In this document: piece after piece, positions 26,760 through 35,281 of the stretch | How the letters are laid out: each line of letters begins with the position of its first letter | Position numbering within the stretch: position 1 is the stretch's first letter | From: Delftia tsuruhatensis | Lineage (GTDB): Bacteria; Pseudomonadota; Gammaproteobacteria; Burkholderiales; Burkholderiaceae_C | Direction of reading: 5' to 3' | Assembly: GCF_903815225.1 (NCBI RefSeq) | Contig: NZ_LR813084.1 | Span: 3,700,501-3,764,500 of the forward strand | DNA: 64,000 nt | Notes under the pieces: generated by a model | Database searches by the model: none | The model's input: only the letters and a program-made list of their open reading frames with translations | Told to the model about the DNA's origin: nothing | Translations under genes and position numbers: made by a program

Positions 26760-27605
26760 CTAGAAGACGGCGGGTTGCGGTTCTTTGCGGAGTTCGAGTT
26801 TGAACTCTGCCGGGGTCAAGTATTGCAGGCTGCTGTGGGGACGTACCTCGTTGTAGTGATTGCGCCAGGCTTCGATCAGGGCAGCGGCTTCGCGGCGCGA
26901 ACGGAACCACTCGATGGACAGACACTCGTCGCGGAACTTGCCGTTGAAGCTTTCGTCGGTGCCGTTCTGCCAGGGCTTGCCGGGATCGTTGAGCACGGTG
27001 GCAATGCCCGAGGCTGAGATCCACTCCAGGATCGCCTGGCTGACGAACTCGGGGCCATTGTCCGAGCGCATGAACAGCGGCGCCCCGTGCAGGCTGACCA
27101 GCCGCGAAAGCACCTCGATCACGCGCTTGGAACGGATGGCCCCAGCCACGTCGATGGCCAGGCACTCCCGGGTGTATTCGTCCACCACGGTCAGGCACTT
27201 GATCTGCTGACCGCTGGCCGTGGTGTCGAAGACGAAGTCATAGGCCCAGACCATGTTGGCCTTGAACGGCGTGTGGATGCGCGGGCGCAGCGATGCGATG
27301 CGCTTGCGCGGCCGTTTCCGGGGCACCAGCAGGCCCGCCTGACGCCACAGCCTGTGCGTGCGAGACCAACTCAGCTCGAAGCCCTTGCGACGCAGGAATA
27401 CGCGAATGCGGCGATAGCCGTAGCGCGGATACATGGCCGACAGTTCCTTCATCGCCGCAAGCACCGGCGCATCCTTGGCGGGCAAGCGCAACTCGTAACT
27501 GGGCGTGGCGCGTGACATGCCGATGAGCCCGCAGGCGCGGCGCAGACTCAAGCCACGTGCGCGCACGAAGGCCAGTTGCTCGCGCCGAGCCAACGGGCTC
27601 ACCAT
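26760..27605 (-). CDS. IS3-family transposase OrfB (DDE integrase)
   Basis: A 281-residue DDE transposase. Segments include MVWAYDFVFDTTASGQQIKC (first Asp), MRSDNGPEFVSQAILEW (second Asp) and TDESFNGKFRDECLSIEWF (Glu), then the typical RPHSSLQYLTPAEF end. It overlaps the end of orfA by 7 bp. It is normally made as an OrfAB fusion by -1 slippage on the A7 run (T 27605-27611 on the top strand). Confidence 0.93.
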   Translation of the reverse strand: MVSPLARREQLAFVRARGLSLRRACGLIGMSRATPSYELRLPAKDAPVLAAMKELSAMYPRYGYRRIRVFLRRKGFELSWSRTHRLWRQAGLLVPRKRPRKRIASLRPRIHTPFKANMVWAYDFVFDTTASGQQIKCLTVVDEYTRECLAIDVAGAIRSKRVIEVLSRLVSLHGAPLFMRSDNGPEFVSQAILEWISASGIATVLNDPGKPWQNGTDESFNGKFRDECLSIEWFRSRREAAALIEAWRNHYNEVRPHSSLQYLTPAEFKLELRKEPQPAVF

Positions 27606-27862
27606 TTTTTTGCGTTGATCTCCTTGAGAATCTCGAGGTCCAGATCTCGCTCGGCAAGAAGCTTCTTCAGCCGGCTGTTCTCAAGCTCCAGGGCCTTCAG
27701 ACGCTTGACGTCGGCCGCTTCCATCTGGCCGAAGTGTTTGCGCCAGGCATAGATGGTGGCTTCGCTGACCTTGTGCTTCTTGGCGGCCTCGGCCACCGTC
27801 GTTCGATCTGCTTCGCGCAGGATCGTGACCATTTGCTCTTCTGAAAATCGACTCTTCTTCAT
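27599..27862 (-). CDS. IS3-family transposase OrfA (helix-turn-helix protein)
   Basis: An 87-residue protein starting MKKSRFSEEQMVTILREADR. The helix-turn-helix is around VAEAAKKHKVSEATIYAWRK, and a leucine-zipper-like tail LELENSRLKKLLAERDLDLE mediates dimers. The frame ends EINAKKW in the A7 slippery tract used for -1 frameshifting into orfB. Confidence 0.93.
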   Translation of the reverse strand: MKKSRFSEEQMVTILREADRTTVAEAAKKHKVSEATIYAWRKHFGQMEAADVKRLKALELENSRLKKLLAERDLDLEILKEINAKKW

Positions 27863-27927
27863 CGGCTCCTCTCCGGGCGGGAGCCATCTTCCTAGAAATC
27901 AATGTCTCGGAGAAACCGGGCAGGTCA

Positions 27928-28250
27928 ATATCCCTTACGCGCTCCGTGCTGCCAACAGAGGCGTTGAACGAACTCTTATCGTGGCGAGTGCCGTCAGCGT
28001 TCCACGATGCCTGCATGTTCTTTGCGCTGGTGTGCTTCTTTTTGGCAATGTGGATGTGGCGTTGCAGAGGAATTCTTGGATCTTCGGGGTCTACGCGATA
28101 CATCCAATCCTTGTTCCCCGACGGCATCCAGATGCTTTCCAACGTGATTTGCAGATTGCAGCGGTGAAGCGCATCGGTCGAGAGAAGAACAGAAATTTCC
28201 TCTGGCTCCGCGTCGGCCTCCTGCCCCCTCAGAATTTCAGCCAATTTCAT
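27928..28250 (-). pseudogene. DUF6367-like protein, 3' end lost at the IS
   Basis: The gene starts at ATG 28250 after an AAGGGA box and reads MKLAEILRGQEADAEPEEIS. It encodes about 107 residues before the IS border. The middle has YRVDPEDPRIPLQRHIHIAK and NMQASWNADGTRHDKSSFN, which I associate with DUF6367-type plasmid/island proteins. The frame then runs into the IS, where it would end after a meaningless tail. The family is about 140 residues, so roughly the last quarter is missing. Confidence 0.5.
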
Positions 28251-28350
28251 ATGAGTCGTCCCTTCAGAAGTTCTCGTTCAACCATACCAAATGCGCGAGC
28301 ACGGCAAATGGTTGCTGTTGATTCCGGGGCTGGTTGTCGGCATTGACACC

Positions 28351-28380
28351 GGGCGCGGCCACTGCCGCGCCCGGATTTTT
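28351..28380 (+). terminator. Rho-independent terminator-like hairpin
   Basis: A perfect 9-bp stem, GGGCGCGGC (28351-28359) and GCCGCGCCC (28364-28372), with a four-base loop, is followed by GGATTTTT on the top strand. The known genes on both sides run leftward, so it may instead be a structured element of the island downstream of the small gene at 28456. Confidence 0.5.
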
Positions 28381-28455
28381 GAAGTTCACCGCGCCCAGAC
28401 CGGAACGGCCTGGGCGCGGCGCTGCCGAAGGCTATTCCTTCGTCTCGATGATCCA

Positions 28456-28641
28456 CTACACGGCGCGCACCAAGGCACGGCCCGTGATGGGATGAATGTC
28501 GGTGAGGTCAGTACGGGCCGACCAGCCCGAGGGTGGGCGGTAGCCGCGCACTTCGCTATCGCCGTGCCAGCGGCGGGTGCGTACCGTGCCGGGGGCGTAG
28601 ATCGCCGCCATGCGCGGGCGGCTGGTGGTGGTGTGGGTCAT
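28456..28641 (-). CDS. Small island-associated hypothetical protein
   Basis: A 61-residue protein from ATG 28641 (MTHTTTSRPRMAAIYAPGTV), with a GAAGGAGAAG box upstream. It is rich in Arg and Trp (RRWHGDSEVRGYRPPSGWSA). A longer frame overlaps the ParB gene and is unlikely. It directly follows the large ParB gene in the island and looks co-transcribed. Function unknown. Confidence 0.5.
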   Translation of the reverse strand: MTHTTTSRPRMAAIYAPGTVRTRRWHGDSEVRGYRPPSGWSARTDLTDIHPITGRALVRAV

Positions 28642-28703
28642 GGAGGCTTCTCCTTCCAGCAAAGCGCCCCGGTCGAGGCCGGGGCGCTTGCCTTCAGCGT
28701 GGG

Positions 28704-30761
28704 TCAAGCGGCCAGCGCCTCGGCGTGTTCATCCGCCATTGCCTCGGCATCCTCCGGGGCGTCCTGCTCCGGGCCTGCCACCTGCGCGGCATCCTGCGGG
28801 CCTTCGGCCTTGAAGATGGCAGGCATCCAGCCCGTGCCATCGGCCAGCCGCTCGGCTTCGCTGGCAATGTCGGCCTTCTTGAGCTTTGCCAGTCGGGTGA
28901 CGGATTCCGGTGCAAACGCGCCCACGGCATCCAGAATCACGGCCTTGGAAACGTGCTTGAAGTAGCCTTCGGCGGTCGGCTGCCACCATGTGGCCATGTC
29001 GAGGCCCACGGCCTGCGCCAGTTCCGCGCCGGGTTGGCGCGGCGTGGCGCGAGGCGTCACCACGTCCACCGTGGACGCCACGCACACGGCCAGCAGCTTG
29101 ACCAGTTCATCTTGCGGCTTCGCCAGCAGCGCGGCGAACAGTTCGGCGCTGTCCTCCGGCAACCCTTCACCGGCCACCTGTTGCAGTTCGCGCAGTGCCA
29201 CGGCGGCGGCGGAGTGAGGCCAGTCCGGGGCCATGCCTTCCAGCCGGTCTTGCAGTTTCAGGCTCACGCCCAGCGGCAAGGAATCACGCTTGAAGCCATA
29301 GCGGCTTTCCTGCAAGACGGCCTGCACCATGCCATGTACCACGGCAGCCAGCGCAGCTTGTGGATGCCGTGCGACTTCGATTTTCAGTGCGGCGGTGCGG
29401 TGGGCGCTTAAGCGTTGCGCCAGCCGGTCGGACATGGCAGCGGTCTTGGGTTGCTCGTCGTTCTCGGCTTCGCCTTCGCCGCTGAAACCTTGGCGCAACC
29501 GTTCCAGTGTGCGCAGAGCCTTGGCCTCGGCCTCGCGCATCAGGCCGCGATGAATCACGGCCTCGCCATTGCGGTCGATGGTGACGATGGCACCGGCCGC
29601 GGCCTTCACGTTCGCGCCGTAGTCTTGCAAGCCATCTTCCAGTGCCTGCAGCTGCTCGCCCAGGGCTTCGCCTTCCTCCTGCAAAGCGTCGACCTTGTCC
29701 TCGTCGTCGGCGTCCATCGCAGCATCCACCGCTTCGGCAACCTCCTGCATCTTGGCTTGCAGCTTCTCGATGCGTGCGGCTTCGCGCTTATTCGGCTCGC
29801 GCCGCTCTCTCGGCGCACGCTGGAAGGCGTGCAGATCGGCATGGGGCACGCCCGGCGTGGCATCCACCCACGCCCAACCCTCGGCGCGGACAGTGGCGGC
29901 GATGCCTGCCAGCTTGTCTTGCGCCAGCCGTTCCAGCAGCGCGGCGTCGTTGAGGTACACGCCCGCATCGCCTTCCGCGAACAGGTCGCGGCGGATGCCG
30001 CCGCCTGCGGCTTCGTAGCCGTCCAGTCCGACGAAGCGCACCAGCGGATGCCGGTAAGCGTCGATTTCCCTTTCGGTGAGGCGTTCGCGCAAGTGCGAGG
30101 GATGGCGCTGCCACTGCGGTGCATCGTAGAACGCGCTTTCCTGCGCGGCGTGGTCGTCGGTGATGGCAAGGGCCATCAACTGGTCAAGGCTCACGGCATC
30201 GGCGCGATAGTCCGCCATCAGGCGCGGCGAGACATTCGCCAGCTTCAAGCGGCGCTGCACCACCAGCGGCGTGACGCTGAAATCCGCCGCTATGTCCTCG
30301 ATGGGGCGGCCCTCGGCCACCAGTGCCGCGAATGCTTCAAACTGGTCTGCCGGGTGCATGGCCTCGCGCTGCACGTTTTCGGTGAGACTGGCGGTGCGGG
30401 CCGTGCCATCGGCCACCTGCAAGCAAGGGACCTGCCAATCCTTGGCGATGCGGTGCTTCTTCGCCAGCAGCTTGAGGGCGGCAAGGCGACGGCCACCGGC
30501 CACGACTTCGTAGTGCTCGCCATCGCTGGACAGGATCACGATCAAGTTTTGCAGCAGACCCACGCGCTGGATGCTCGCGGCCAGTTCGGGAATGGACATG
30601 CGCGGGGTCTTGCGCACATTGCGGCCCGTGGGGCGCAGCACCAGCCGCGACAGCGGCACCAGGATCATGTGCTTGCTCGGGTCGGCGGTTTGCAGCGCGC
30701 TGGCCGAACTGCTGGCGGCGGCGTTGAGGGCTTGGGCTTCGGTCTGGATAACGGCGTTCAT
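28704..30761 (-). CDS. Large ParB/RepB/Spo0J-family protein of an integrative element
   Basis: A 685-residue ParB-family protein. The N-terminal ParB nuclease-like fold spans about residues 30-135, with LIVILSSDGEHYEVVAGGRR and SLTENVQREAMHPADQFEAF. A helix-turn-helix follows (IEDIAADFSVTPLVVQRRLK). A charged coiled coil lies near residues 325-385, then a long C-terminal domain specific to integrative elements. Such proteins occur in ICE and plasmid maintenance modules and may act in partition or transcription. It is preceded by a 75-bp leader with a GC hairpin and a TTGGAG box. Confidence 0.88.
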   Translation of the reverse strand: MNAVIQTEAQALNAAASSSASALQTADPSKHMILVPLSRLVLRPTGRNVRKTPRMSIPELAASIQRVGLLQNLIVILSSDGEHYEVVAGGRRLAALKLLAKKHRIAKDWQVPCLQVADGTARTASLTENVQREAMHPADQFEAFAALVAEGRPIEDIAADFSVTPLVVQRRLKLANVSPRLMADYRADAVSLDQLMALAITDDHAAQESAFYDAPQWQRHPSHLRERLTEREIDAYRHPLVRFVGLDGYEAAGGGIRRDLFAEGDAGVYLNDAALLERLAQDKLAGIAATVRAEGWAWVDATPGVPHADLHAFQRAPRERREPNKREAARIEKLQAKMQEVAEAVDAAMDADDEDKVDALQEEGEALGEQLQALEDGLQDYGANVKAAAGAIVTIDRNGEAVIHRGLMREAEAKALRTLERLRQGFSGEGEAENDEQPKTAAMSDRLAQRLSAHRTAALKIEVARHPQAALAAVVHGMVQAVLQESRYGFKRDSLPLGVSLKLQDRLEGMAPDWPHSAAAVALRELQQVAGEGLPEDSAELFAALLAKPQDELVKLLAVCVASTVDVVTPRATPRQPGAELAQAVGLDMATWWQPTAEGYFKHVSKAVILDAVGAFAPESVTRLAKLKKADIASEAERLADGTGWMPAIFKAEGPQDAAQVAGPEQDAPEDAEAMADEHAEALAA

Positions 30762-30839
30762 GGTGAATCTCCAATCGAATGAAACGAACAGGGAATGGAG
30801 GGGAACCGCCCCTCCGGCGGGCGATATGCGTGTAGGGGG

Positions 30840-31667
30840 TCAGGCCTTGAGCTGGCGCATGCCATCGGCCAGCAGCCACAGGGCGCGGTTCAGGCGAATG
30901 TCGGAATCAATGCCCTGCACGGGGCGGGTGCTCTGGCGGCGTCCGCTGGCGCTGCGGCCGTGCAATCCACCCTTGGTCAGGTTCTCCTGCGTGCGGTTGA
31001 ACACGCTCCACAGGTCGGGGCGGCGGTCATCGAACCGGCGCGGCATCAGGATTTGCGATTCCGTGATGGGTGCGGGCTTGGCCGGGTCGTCGTACTTGAG
31101 GGCCAGTGCAGCACGGGCGAACACTCCGGATTCGCCATCGTCCAAGGTGACGGCGCGCATGGCATCGCGGGAATCGCGCACGCGGTCAAAGCCGCTCAGT
31201 ACCTGATACGCGCCTTCGATCACCAGCCCGGCCACGTCGCCTTTGTGGGGCACGCGCACATCTGCCACGGTGTCACCGCAGACAAGGCCATTGCTGCAAA
31301 CGAAGCGGAACTGACCCGCCAGCATCTGATAGCTGCTGGTGCCATCGTGCGAGTTCAGCAGCACGATTTCGTTAGCCTCCGCGCCGTTGATCTGGCTGGC
31401 ATGGCGCAGGCGCAGCATGTGTTTGGCGTGCTCGCGCTTGCCTTCATCGCGCACGCGGGTCTGCGTCACCATGAAGGGCTGAAACCCTTCCTTGCGAAGC
31501 TCGGTCAGAACGGCGGCGGTGGGGATGTAGCTGTACCGCTCGGAACGGCTCTCATGGGGCGCATCCGCGAAGATGGACGGAGCCACGCGCCGGATTTGGT
31601 CATCGGACAGCGGGTAATCGCTGCGCAGCGAAGGGGTACGGGAAGCGAAACGGGATGCGAGTTGCAT
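30840..31667 (-). CDS. DUF932 domain-containing protein
   Basis: A 275-residue protein starting MQLASRFASRTPSLRSDYPL, with a CAGGAG box 8 bp upstream of ATG 31667. DUF932 markers are SYIPTAAVLTELRKEGFQPF, MLRLRHASQINGAEANEIVL, and FRFVCSNGLVCGDTVADVRV. These proteins are common on ICEs and plasmids next to ParB, RadC and DUF2958 genes, as here. Their biochemical role is unknown. A 47-residue upstream extension in frame is leader sequence, not protein. Confidence 0.9.
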   Translation of the reverse strand: MQLASRFASRTPSLRSDYPLSDDQIRRVAPSIFADAPHESRSERYSYIPTAAVLTELRKEGFQPFMVTQTRVRDEGKREHAKHMLRLRHASQINGAEANEIVLLNSHDGTSSYQMLAGQFRFVCSNGLVCGDTVADVRVPHKGDVAGLVIEGAYQVLSGFDRVRDSRDAMRAVTLDDGESGVFARAALALKYDDPAKPAPITESQILMPRRFDDRRPDLWSVFNRTQENLTKGGLHGRSASGRRQSTRPVQGIDSDIRLNRALWLLADGMRQLKA

Positions 31668-32195
31668 GTCTTTCTCCTGAACAAAAAAGGCTGTTGAAGA
31701 AAACCGCACACCGGATTCCAAGATTCGGAGCCCAGCCTTTCGGCTGTTCGGTGCGGTCGGCACGAGGAACCCGGTTGGCCCAGTTGCCACCGTCTTTCCT
31801 GAGTTCATCGCCCGCGACGAAGGGGAGCCCGTGGACGGGGGACGTCAAGGAGGCAAGCGCAGGGTTGGTGCGGCCCGCAGCGCAGCGAGGACACGGCCCT
31901 GCGCGCCTTGACGGCACACGACCGCGGGCTACAGTCGCGGACAAGGTGATGAAGTCAGGGAAGACGGCAGGACATGGCAACGGCCACTTCCACCGCCGAC
32001 CGCATGGCAAGCGAAGCGCGCAGGCCCGAAGCTGGAAGCCGGGCCGGAGGCGTCAGCCGAGCGGAGCGAGGGAACGATGGAAGCCCGAAGGGGCGAGACG
32101 CCGCAGGCGGCTCGATGCGAAGCACGACAGCGCGACCGGCCATCTCTCAGGTGGCTGGGGACGCCCGAACGCAAAGTGGCCTTTACGATGACGCC
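31668..32195. other. Structured divergent gap between DUF932 and DUF6988-like genes
   Basis: This 528-bp region holds no recognised gene. Its left part is the leader of the DUF932 gene and contains a GTCAAGG...CCTTGAC inverted repeat (about 31845-31915). Its right part (about 32003-32170) is a copy of a repeat also found at 34244-34374. Confidence 0.5.
32003..32170 (+). repeat. Island repeat, copy 1
   Basis: It shares a 26-bp identical core (32094-32119) and an identical GGGGACGCCCGAAC end (32157-32170) with 34244-34374. The start (GGCAAGCG, then AGCGCGCAG) also matches. It ends 25 bp before the DUF6988-like start codon. Confidence 0.75.
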
Positions 32196-32867
32196 ATGCC
32201 CGCGACAGAACACGCCGGTTCCGACGATCCCCTGGAACACATGCTCCAGCGCTCGGAGGCCTTGCACGAACGATTCAACGAACTGCTGGACTATGCCGAA
32301 TTCGACGGCTCTCCGCGCGGCGAAGCAGCTCTGGGCATGTGCCTGGTCGCCATGGAACACGCCACGGCCTTGCATGCCCTGATGGCGCTGGGCATGCCGA
32401 CATCGGCCGTCAGCCTGATGCGGCTGCAGTTCGAAGCGCTGACCCGTGCGATGTGGCTCATCTATGCGGCCCCCGAGACGGCCATCGAGAAGCTGTCGGC
32501 ACCGCTCACGCTGGAAGCCGAACAGGCCGCCAAGAACCTGCCCAGCGCGAAGGACATGATCGATCAGATCGGCAAGCGGGTTGGACAGGACGCGCCGGCA
32601 GCGGCCCACCAGATGCTGGTCCACTTCAAGGACATCTCCTGGAACGCCATGAACTCGTTCGTGCACGGCGGCATCCATCCCCTGCGACGCAATGCCGATG
32701 GCTTCCCCGTGCACCTGGCTCTGCAGGTGCTGCGCAACTCGAACGGTCTGAGCACCATGACGGCCATGACAATGGCCGTCCTCACCGGCGATGAAGCCAT
32801 CACAAGGCCGATGAGCAAGGTCCAGCCGGCATTCGCCGACTGCCTGCCGGATCTGCTCAAGCCCTGA
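32196..32867 (+). CDS. DUF6988-like hypothetical protein
   Basis: A 223-residue soluble helical protein starting MPATEHAGSDDPLEHMLQRS. Its core EHATALHALMALGMPTSAVS, SLMRLQFEALTRAMWLIYAA and MNSFVHGGIHPLRR fits a family often labelled DUF6988. The name is recalled, not searched. It is the only rightward gene in this part of the island and is divergent from DUF932. Longer upstream starts run through a repeat and are unlikely. Function unknown. Confidence 0.6.
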   Translation: MPATEHAGSDDPLEHMLQRSEALHERFNELLDYAEFDGSPRGEAALGMCLVAMEHATALHALMALGMPTSAVSLMRLQFEALTRAMWLIYAAPETAIEKLSAPLTLEAEQAAKNLPSAKDMIDQIGKRVGQDAPAAAHQMLVHFKDISWNAMNSFVHGGIHPLRRNADGFPVHLALQVLRNSNGLSTMTAMTMAVLTGDEAITRPMSKVQPAFADCLPDLLKP

Positions 32868-32900
32868 GAATCAGGGCGTCGATGACGCCCTGATGGCGGG

Positions 32901-33248
32901 TCAGACAACGACCCGCCCGGCTAGCCGCGCATCACGCGCGTAGGCGCTCAAGCGCTTCTCCGCACGAGAGTGCAGATCACGCTCGACCGGCAAACCCATC
33001 CGCCCGCGCACGGTTGCCAGCTCCTGCAGACTGACCCAGCCAAGCTCCGGGGCGCCCAGGCCCAGGTCGCAAAGACCGAAGGCATGGTCGTGGTCGTCAG
33101 GATCGATCTCGGTCAGCAGCCAGGTCGCGCCGGCGTCCGGCGTGAACAGCTTGACCACGGGCGCCGGATCGAAGTCGGTGTCCTGCAGCGATTCGCGGCC
33201 GTTGGCCAGCAGCAGCACGCGTTGCGCGTCGGTAATGAGGGCGTTCAT
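32901..33248 (-). CDS. DUF2958 domain-containing protein
   Basis: A 115-residue protein starting MNALITDAQRVLLLANGRES. The DUF2958 signature is clear: PVVKLFTPDAGATWLLTEID, DDHDHAFGLCDLGLGAPELG and a YARDARLAGR end. It is found on ICEs and plasmids beside DUF932 and RadC genes. It is preceded by the same leader type as the RadC gene, suggesting shared regulation. Function unknown. Confidence 0.92.
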   Translation of the reverse strand: MNALITDAQRVLLLANGRESLQDTDFDPAPVVKLFTPDAGATWLLTEIDPDDHDHAFGLCDLGLGAPELGWVSLQELATVRGRMGLPVERDLHSRAEKRLSAYARDARLAGRVVV

Positions 33249-33440
33249 GTTGAACTCCAGAAGAAATGCCGGGCGGGATTGCCCGCAGCCTCCGGGTCAC
33301 GGCGCAGCGCAGCGGTCAAGGTTCGAAGACGGCCGCCCAGGCCGCCAGCGCATCGCGGATGCGCGCCGACCTTGACGGCGAGAACGACGTGGCACGCTGG
33401 GTGCAACAGCAAGCCAGCCCCACCCTCCGTCTTGCAACGG
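33249..33440 (-). ncRNA. Structured leader of the DUF2958 gene (radC-RNA-motif-like)
   Basis: Read leftward, this leader aligns with the leader of the RadC gene at 34054-34225. Shared blocks are GGCTGGCTTGCTGTT, a GTTCTCGC-then-GTCAAGGT block, a C-rich GCGGCCT...GGCCGTC hairpin, CGGGCAATCCCGCCCG, and a TGGAGTT ribosome binding site. Rfam lists a radC RNA motif in front of such genes; the match to it is inferred. Confidence 0.55.
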
Positions 33441-33516
33441 TCTCGTGCCATACCATGGCACGCTGTCTACAGCACAGGAAAAACCGGGAGCCCATGCGGC
33501 TCCCGGTTGCGCGGGT

Positions 33517-34053
33517 TCAGATCAGCCCGCGCTCGGCAAAGGACAGGATCGTCGGCCCAGCCACGATCAGGTGATCGATGACCCGCACGTCCACCAGCGA
33601 CAGCGCGCTCTTGAGCGTCTGCGTCAGCATCTCGTCCGCCCGCGACGGCTCGGCCACACCCGACGGATGGTTGTGCACCAGAATCAGCGCCGCCGAATTG
33701 CGCGCCAGGGCTTCCTTGACGATCTCGCGCGGGTACACCGATGTCTGGCTTATCGTGCCCCGGAAGATCTCCACGTACTCGATGACGCGGTGCTGCGCAT
33801 CCAGGTGGATCACCGCGAACACCTCGTGTTCAAGCGTGCCCAGCCTGATACGCAGGAAGTCGCGCACCGCCTGCGGCGACGACAGCATCTCGGTACCGCG
33901 CAACTGGCTCGCCAGCACCCGCAACGCCGCCTGCAGCACCTCGGCTGGCTCGGCCGAGCGGTACTCGCCCGCAACATCGCGAACCAGCAGTGAACCAGCA
34001 GCAGAAGAATCAGCAACGAAGGAATCGAGGGAAGAGAACAGATCGTGCGACAT
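33517..34053 (-). CDS. radC: RadC family protein (JAB/MPN domain)
   Basis: A 178-residue RadC-like protein starting [20 protein letters not shown]. The JAB metal motif is intact: [20 protein letters not shown] gives His-x-His and Asp at the usual spacing, with an upstream Glu in [10 protein letters not shown]. It lacks the N-terminal HhH region of chromosomal RadC, typical for mobile-element versions. It sits between DUF2958 and the ParB pair, with a structured leader upstream. The role in the island is unknown. Confidence 0.92.
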   Translation of the reverse strand: MSHDLFSSLDSFVADSSAAGSLLVRDVAGEYRSAEPAEVLQAALRVLASQLRGTEMLSSPQAVRDFLRIRLGTLEHEVFAVIHLDAQHRVIEYVEIFRGTISQTSVYPREIVKEALARNSAALILVHNHPSGVAEPSRADEMLTQTLKSALSLVDVRVIDHLIVAGPTILSFAERGLI

Positions 34054-34225
34054 GGCGAACTCCAGTCATCGGGCGGGATTGCCCGAGACCGGAACCGACA
34101 CGCCGCAGCGCAGCTGTCACAGGTTCAACGACGGCCGCCAGGCCGCAAGCGCACGAGTGCGCGCAGACCTTGACCGCGAGAACGGTGTGCAAGGATGAAG
34201 GGAACAGCAAGCCAGCCGTCCCCAC
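34054..34225 (-). ncRNA. Structured leader of the radC gene (radC-RNA-motif-like)
   Basis: This is the second copy of the leader described before DUF2958. It keeps the paired blocks with base changes, including the CGGGCAATCCCGCCCG hairpin just before the ribosome binding site. Conservation of paired blocks between two otherwise diverged copies supports an RNA role. Confidence 0.55.
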
Positions 34226-34243
34226 AGCGCGCGCCCGCATCTC

Positions 34244-34374
34244 ACTGGCAAGCGCAGCGCGCAGCGGCAAAGCCGCGGAGGCATCAGCGATGGGAGCCGA
34301 AGGGTCGAGACGCCGCAGGCGGCTCGATGCGCAGCACGGACAGCGCGGCCCGGCATCGCCGGGGACGCCCGAAC
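34244..34374 (+). repeat. Island repeat, copy 2
   Basis: It matches 32003-32170 over both ends and an identical 26-bp core (34306-34331), with an internal deletion relative to copy 1. It lies just left of the stop of the second ParB gene, that is, at the edge of the recombinase/ParB module. Confidence 0.75.
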
Positions 34375-34378
34375 CTGG

Positions 34379-35281
34379 CTACTGTGATGGCAACTGTTTG
34401 ATTTCGGCGATGAACTGCAGTTGCTGGAGGTACTCGGAATGGGTCTTCGCCAGCCATCGGACGACGGCGGCGTTTTCCAGAAGCGTCTTGCCGATGTATG
34501 TCTTGATGATCTCCAACTGCAAGTTGGCCGGGCCGTAGCCTTCTTCCAGCAACCGGGTGTCCGCCTGCACCGCCGCCAACTCCCGCTCCAGGCGCTGTAG
34601 CGCCTCCGTCGGCCCGCCCCGTTGCGCCTTGGCGGACGCCTCCTCGGTCAACTGGTCGGGCGACGTCGCCTGTAGCATGGCCAACGCTAGCTTCGCGGAA
34701 TAGTTGCCAAGATTGATCATGGCCTGTGCCACGTCGATCTGCCGAAACGGCTTCATCTGCTTCAACGCGCGGAACACGGCATAGGTAGCCGGTTTGTCCG
34801 CCAGCAGCGCCACGGCTTCGCTGCAGATGCCGTCCAGCAGCTTGAACTGCTGGCGGATGGCACCAGGCGTCACATCCAGAACGTCGGCCAACTGCTGCAC
34901 CGACACGCCCCGCTCGGCAGCCCGGACGATCATCCGATGCTCCTGCACCACCGAGAGACGGTTGACGCGCTTGTTGTAGGTGTAGCCCTCGTCGTCCGTC
35001 GAGATCAGGCACAGCGCCTTCTGCGCACCCCGGTCTCGCAAGGCTTCCAGCCGCATGCGGCCATCCAGCACGATGAACGAGCCGACGCTCTGCCGGCTGT
35101 GGGCAACGACGATCGGCTCAACCAGGCCGATGGCCTGCACCGAGGTGCACACCTGCTTGTATTTGACGGTCTCCTTGATACCGGTCGGCGGCGGTATCTC
35201 CACATGGAGCAGGTCCAGTGCGATCTCCATGCAGTCGCGCTCGAACCCGAGCCGTACCGACTTCGGCGGCTTCTTGCTCAT
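34379..35281 (-). CDS. ParB/RepB-like protein of the recombinase module (second)
   Basis: A 300-residue protein. ParB-type features: CTSVQAIGLVEPIVVAHSRQ, FIVLDGRMRLEALRDRG and a helix-turn-helix QQLADVLDVTPGAIRQQFKL. The C-terminal half matches the plasmid RepB C-terminal domain type. It begins inside the ATGA overlap with the first ParB gene (35278-35281). It is therefore translated with that gene and the serine recombinase, and likely acts as an accessory DNA-binding protein of the same module. Confidence 0.85.
   Translation of the reverse strand: MSKKPPKSVRLGFERDCMEIALDLLHVEIPPPTGIKETVKYKQVCTSVQAIGLVEPIVVAHSRQSVGSFIVLDGRMRLEALRDRGAQKALCLISTDDEGYTYNKRVNRLSVVQEHRMIVRAAERGVSVQQLADVLDVTPGAIRQQFKLLDGICSEAVALLADKPATYAVFRALKQMKPFRQIDVAQAMINLGNYSAKLALAMLQATSPDQLTEEASAKAQRGGPTEALQRLERELAAVQADTRLLEEGYGPANLQLEIIKTYIGKTLLENAAVVRWLAKTHSEYLQQLQFIAEIKQLPSQ

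Larger units (their letters stand above)
26728..27927 (-). mobile_element. IS3-family insertion sequence, 1200 bp
   Basis: Imperfect terminal inverted repeats bound the element: TGACCTGCTCGGTTTAGTCG at the left and, read on the other strand, TGACCTGCCCGGTTTCTCCG at the right. It contains orfA and a DDE-type orfB overlapping in -1 frame. The flanking bases are AGAC on the left and ATAT on the right, so there is no 3-4 bp target duplication. The two flanks also encode different truncated genes, which suggests an adjacent deletion after insertion. Confidence 0.88.

Noticed and set aside
26138..26803. Ser/Arg-rich rightward frame of 221 codons
   Set aside because: It crosses the IS border and is antisense to the coiled-coil protein, whose heptads and membrane tail are convincing.
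28351..28380. Attachment site at the left island end
   Set aside because: It is a perfect hairpin with T-run, not a copy of the guaA 3' end; no match to guaA was seen there.
32003..34374. CRISPR array
   Set aside because: Only two long repeats with unequal, gene-containing spacing; no regular short repeats.
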